The notes under the pieces were generated by a model, which saw nothing but the letters and a program-made list of their open reading frames with translations, searched no databases and was not told where the DNA came from. 64,000 bases of DNA from Longimicrobiaceae bacterium. Lineage in GTDB: Bacteria; Gemmatimonadota; Gemmatimonadetes; Longimicrobiales; Longimicrobiaceae. The position numbers and the translations under genes were made by a program. The stretch spans positions 1 through 64,000 of the forward strand of contig DASVBS010000074.1 of the NCBI GenBank assembly GCA_036375715.1. Reading direction: 5' to 3'. This document shows, piece by piece, positions 60,912 through 64,000 of the stretch. Each line of letters starts with the position of its first letter. Positions within the stretch are counted from its first letter, which is position 1.

Positions 60912-61718
60912 ATGAGCCTGGACCTGGCAGCCGCACCGGAAGGCGCGATCATCGAACGGACGAATGTTCTGGGCGTCGGCGTCAGCGCCGTCAACATGGA
61001 GCTGGCGCTCAGAACGATCGAGGGCTGGATCGCCCGGGGCGAGCAGCACTACGTCTGCGTGTCCGGGGTGCACGGGGTGATGGAGAGCCAGGCCGACGAG
61101 GCCCTGCGACAGATCCACAACCGGGCCGGGATGGTCACGCCCGATGGTATGCCGCTCGTCTGGCTCAGTCGGCTGAACGGACGCCGGCACGTCGACCGGG
61201 TGTACGGCCCCGACCTGATGCTGGCGTGTTGCGAGCTGTCGTTACGGCGGGGGTACCGGCACTACTTCTACGGCGGCGCTGAAGGAGTGCCGGAGCTTCT
61301 GGCCGAGCGCCTCTCAAAGCGCTTCCCCGGTCTGCGTGTGGTGGGCACCTACTCACCCCCGTTCCGGCCGTTGACGCCGGAGGAAGACGAGACGCTGGTC
61401 GACCGGATCAACGCGACCGAGCCGGACATCGTCTGGGTGGGTCTCAGCACTCCCAAGCAGGAACGGTGGATGGCGGCGCATGTCGGTCGGGTCAGGGCTC
61501 CCGTGCTGATCGGCGTGGGAGCCGCTTTCGACTTCCACGCGGGGTTGAAGAAACAGGCGCCCTTCTGGATGCAGCGGAGCGGATTGGAGTGGCTGTTCCG
61601 GCTCGGCACCGAGCCGCGCCGGCTGTGGAAGCGATATCTGGTGAACAACCCCCGGTTCGTCTGGCGCATCCTGCTCCAGGCCGCTGGTCTGGTGCACTAC
61701 GATCTGGCCGAGCGATGA
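60912..61718 (+). CDS. WecG/TagA/CpsF family glycosyltransferase
   Basis: A 268-residue GT26 enzyme. NVLGVGVSAVNMELALRTIEGWI, TPDGMPLVWLSRL, RVYGPDLML, FYGGAEGVPELLAERL, IVWVGLSTPKQERWM and GVGAAFDFHAGLKKQAPFWMQRSGLEWLFRL are the family blocks. It adds the second sugar (ManNAc or mannose-type) to the lipid-linked intermediate. GGGAGC precedes the ATG at 60912. It lies in the exopolysaccharide operon, downstream of the epimerase. Confidence 0.93.
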   Translation: MSLDLAAAPEGAIIERTNVLGVGVSAVNMELALRTIEGWIARGEQHYVCVSGVHGVMESQADEALRQIHNRAGMVTPDGMPLVWLSRLNGRRHVDRVYGPDLMLACCELSLRRGYRHYFYGGAEGVPELLAERLSKRFPGLRVVGTYSPPFRPLTPEEDETLVDRINATEPDIVWVGLSTPKQERWMAAHVGRVRAPVLIGVGAAFDFHAGLKKQAPFWMQRSGLEWLFRLGTEPRRLWKRYLVNNPRFVWRILLQAAGLVHYDLAER

Positions 61719-61843
61719 CCACTGGGCGGATGGGGGCGAGAGGGGGTTCGCGAAGCTGGAGACCGGTTCGGAGTGTGTGAGTTTGTCGCCCGACGGGTGA
61801 CGACTCGTTGTTACGGGTTACCCGCAGCAGTCGAGTTCCTGCT

Positions 61844-62482
61844 ATGCGAAGAATGATCGGTCTACTGCTGGCGATCGCGACGCTCCTCCCCATCCGGATC
61901 GGGGCGCAGGAGGCCACCCGGGTGGAGGCCACCGGGGCACCGCCAGCCGTCCTCCAGCCGGGAGACGCGGTCCGGATCGTCGTGTGGCGCAAGCCGGAGC
62001 TGAGCGGCGAGTTCCAGATTGCCGCGGATGGCCACATCGGCAGTCCGTTCTACATGGAGATCAACGTAGCGGGGGTTCCGCTCGACGAGGTCGCCGAGCT
62101 GGTGCGATCTCACGTATCCGTCTACCAGCAGGAGCCACGGGTATTCGTGGAGCCGCTGCTCCAGGTCAGCGTGGGCGGTGAGGTGCGGAACCCTTCGCTG
62201 TATCGGTTGCCGCCGGAGACGACCATCGCGGAAGCGGTGATGAACGCGGGCGGGCCAACCGAGCGAGGGCACGTCACCCAGGTCGTCCTGTGGCGCGGGG
62301 GGCAGCAGCACACGGTGGATCTGACCCGCCCCGAGGAAGGGCTGGCGGGTCAGCCGATCCGGTCCGGCGACCAGATCATGATGCCGCGCAAGGTCTCCAT
62401 TCTGCGCGACTACATCGCTCCGTTCGGTAGCATCATCGGCGCGGCGGCGGCTGTAGCGAACATCATGCTGCGAAAGTGGTAG
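61844..62482 (+). CDS. Polysaccharide export protein (Wza-like, Poly_export/SLBB)
   Basis: A 212-residue secreted outer-membrane export protein. The signal peptide (RRMIGLLLAIATLLPIRIGAQ) leads to the Poly_export domain with LQPGDAVRIVVWRKPELSGEFQIAADGHIG, then one SLBB domain (VSVGGEVRNPSLYRLPPETTIAEAVMNAGG). It is shorter than E. coli Wza (379 residues), having one SLBB repeat. The C-terminus has a hydrophobic stretch (PFGSIIGAAAAVANIML). ATG 61844 is chosen because it gives the signal peptide. It ends five bases before the Wzz/Wzc gene. Confidence 0.88.
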   Translation: MRRMIGLLLAIATLLPIRIGAQEATRVEATGAPPAVLQPGDAVRIVVWRKPELSGEFQIAADGHIGSPFYMEINVAGVPLDEVAELVRSHVSVYQQEPRVFVEPLLQVSVGGEVRNPSLYRLPPETTIAEAVMNAGGPTERGHVTQVVLWRGGQQHTVDLTRPEEGLAGQPIRSGDQIMMPRKVSILRDYIAPFGSIIGAAAAVANIMLRKW

Positions 62483-62487
62483 CGCGT

Positions 62488-64000
62488 ATGTCTGAGAATC
62501 GGTCGTACGGGCGATGGGGTGACGAATCGTGGGCTCCGGCACCCGCGGCTCTGGGCCCGGGCCGTCCCCTGGAGGCGCCGGTGGTGGTCCCGAGCGTGCC
62601 GCTCAAGGACCTTTTCGCAGTATTGCGGCATCACGCCCGTTTGATCCTCCTGATCACCGCCCTGACCATGCTGCCCGTGGTCTGGTGGGTGTACCTGCGT
62701 CCTCCCACCTACGAGGCGCGCGCTCTGGTCCGGCTGGCCGACGTACGCCGCGCCATCGCCGGTGGCATCGAGAGCGACCCCGATGCGCAGCCCATCGGCA
62801 AGTTCACGGACGAGCTGCTGTCGCAGGTGCAGGTGCTCCAGGGGCGGACGGTGCTCGGGGACGTCGTTGATCGGGAGGGCCTGCGCCTTGTCTCCGCCGA
62901 TACCAAGCTGCCCAGCCGGTATCTTGCCGGGGTCAGGGTCGCAGACAGTGCCGCGCCGGATACCTTCACTCTTCGCTTCGTAGGCGACGGGGCTGTGGTC
63001 GAACGGGGTGGAAGGGAGATGGAGGTGCCCGTCGGCTCGCCCGTAGACCTGGGTGACATCCAGCTGACGATCGCGGCGAGCGCGCCGGCGGGTCATGAAG
63101 AGACCCTGGAAGTGCGCACCAAGGAGACAGCGGTCGATTGGGTCATCGAGGGTCTGTCGGCGGCGCCGCGAACCGGAACGGACGTGATCGACGTGACCTT
63201 TACCTCGCGCGACTCCGTGCTGTCGCAGAGGGTGGTCAATTCGATCGTGAATGCCTTCCGCGACTACGACCTGCGGGTCGCCCAGGAGATTTCCACGCGC
63301 AGGGTGGAGTTCCTCGAGGAGCAGCTCCGACAGGTCGATTCAATCCACACCGCCGCACAGCAGGAGCTGAGCGCCTTCCGCGCCGAGAGTCAGTTTTTCT
63401 TCTCGGAGGGGAGGATCGGCGATCAGCAGCAGACGCTGGAGGATCTCGACAAGCGGTGGGAAGAGCTGGCGGCCGATCGTCGCATGTTCAGCGACCTGCT
63501 CTCCACCGCCACCAGTGCGCAGGGCGAGGAGCAGGAGCGAGCTTTCCGGACGCTGCTCGCCACCCCGGAGATCGCCTCGAACGGCGCGATTCAGCAGCTC
63601 TACACCCAGCTCATCCAGTACCAGGCGCAGCGTGAGGAGCTGACCGCAGGACCGCTCGGGAGCACCAGCCAGGATCCGGAGGTGCGGCGGCTCGAATCGT
63701 TGATCACGAGCACGCGCGCGAAGCTGCTCGACGCTGCGCGGAGCCACCTGGCGTCGATTTCCGCGCAGCTCGCCTCGGTGGACGAGCTCCGCGCTCGCAG
63801 CCGGGCCCGTGCGCAACCGCTTCCGGTCCTGGCGGCCACGGAGGAACGACTGCTCGAGCGGGTCAACAGCGCCGGGCGGGCGCTGGAGCAGCTTCGCGCC
63901 GACCTGCGGGAAGCCAGCATGGCGCAGGCGGTGGAGGCGGGGCGTGTCCAGATCATCGATTATGCGCCCGGTTCCGAGCCGACGGGCTCCAACGGGCCCC
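62488..64000 (+). CDS. Polysaccharide chain-length determinant / tyrosine autokinase-type protein, N-terminal part; 3' end outside window
   Basis: An open frame of 504 codons with no stop before the window end. It begins MSENRSYGRWGDESWAPA. A first transmembrane helix (ARLILLITALTMLPVVWWVYL, about residues 50-70) is followed by a Wzz-like domain (PPTYEARALVRLADV) and a long periplasmic alpha-helical region (STRRVEFLEEQLRQVDSIHTAAQQELSAFR and later heptad-like stretches). This fits Wzc/GumC-type proteins that regulate polymer length. Whether a C-terminal BY-kinase domain is present cannot be seen. It starts five bases after the Wza-like gene. Confidence 0.85.
   Translation, partial: MSENRSYGRWGDESWAPAPAALGPGRPLEAPVVVPSVPLKDLFAVLRHHARLILLITALTMLPVVWWVYLRPPTYEARALVRLADVRRAIAGGIESDPDAQPIGKFTDELLSQVQVLQGRTVLGDVVDREGLRLVSADTKLPSRYLAGVRVADSAAPDTFTLRFVGDGAVVERGGREMEVPVGSPVDLGDIQLTIAASAPAGHEETLEVRTKETAVDWVIEGLSAAPRTGTDVIDVTFTSRDSVLSQRVVNSIVNAFRDYDLRVAQEISTRRVEFLEEQLRQVDSIHTAAQQELSAFRAESQFFFSEGRIGDQQQTLEDLDKRWEELAADRRMFSDLLSTATSAQGEEQERAFRTLLATPEIASNGAIQQLYTQLIQYQAQREELTAGPLGSTSQDPEVRRLESLITSTRAKLLDAARSHLASISAQLASVDELRARSRARAQPLPVLAATEERLLERVNSAGRALEQLRADLREASMAQAVEAGRVQIIDYAPGSEPTGSNGP

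Overview
The window is a stretch of high-GC, gene-dense bacterial chromosome (roughly two thirds G+C by eye) with about 60 protein genes and no rRNA, tRNA, CRISPR array, phage module or insertion sequence that I can recognise. The mix of a B12-dependent ribonucleotide reductase, a DUF4159 protein, large Ser/Thr kinases with extracytoplasmic repeats, BIG2-repeat lipoproteins, RCC1-repeat lipoproteins, many secreted hydrolases and a GDP-mannose 3,5-epimerase fits an environmental Gram-negative such as Gemmatimonadota (Longimicrobium- or Gemmatimonas-like). That placement is inferred from gene content, not from a marker phylogeny.

Layout. 1-8.4 kb: the 3' end of nrdJ with a terminator, a Tat-exported Gfo/Idh/MocA oxidoreductase, a PepX-like peptidase, three GNAT acetyltransferases, a small secreted protein and a DUF4159 protein. 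8.5-14.8 kb: a DEAD-box RNA helicase, several small unknown proteins, RidA, a DinB-like protein, and a solitary infC (translation initiation factor IF-3) whose only plausible start is AUC. 14.7-17 kb: a two-gene compatible-solute operon (GgpS-like glycosyltransferase plus HAD phosphatase). 17.4-28.2 kb: OsmC, apt, a GH16 lipoprotein, an AI-2E-family permease, an M48 protease, a PIG-L deacetylase, a LysM lytic transglycosylase, RNase D and small unknowns. 28.5-40 kb: pyk, a PhnP-like metallo-beta-lactamase protein and pgi; then htpX, a lipid kinase and uvrA as an overlapping trio; YbjN-like, PspA and a second AI-2E-family permease; and a zinc-ribbon YggX-like protein.

40.6-49 kb: a saccharide block. 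Glycogen phosphorylase overlaps a GH10-like lipoprotein, followed by a beta-lactamase-family lipoprotein, a NagB/PIG-L fusion and a BadF-type amino-sugar kinase, all on the plus strand. This looks like salvage of glucan and amino sugar from the cell wall or environment. 49-57.7 kb: a surface/signalling block. A 990-residue membrane Ser/Thr kinase with an external seven-repeat RCC1 propeller is followed at 2 and 8 bp by a BIG2 lipoprotein and a TPR membrane protein. Next to it are a parallel beta-helix protein and a second seven-repeat RCC1 lipoprotein. This block is the best candidate here for an undescribed system. 57.7-64 kb: the start of an exopolysaccharide cluster (priming glycosyltransferase, GDP-mannose 3,5-epimerase-like enzyme, WecG/TagA glycosyltransferase, Wza-like export protein, and a Wzz/Wzc-type protein running off the end), preceded by a leader with two hairpins.

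Non-coding structure worth noting: two 8-bp-period microsatellite arrays in inverted orientation that supply the stop codons of two convergent genes (19.33-19.67 kb); an inverted-repeat intergenic element at 39.7-39.9 kb; a potential three-way junction at 23.33-23.39 kb; and several intrinsic terminators.
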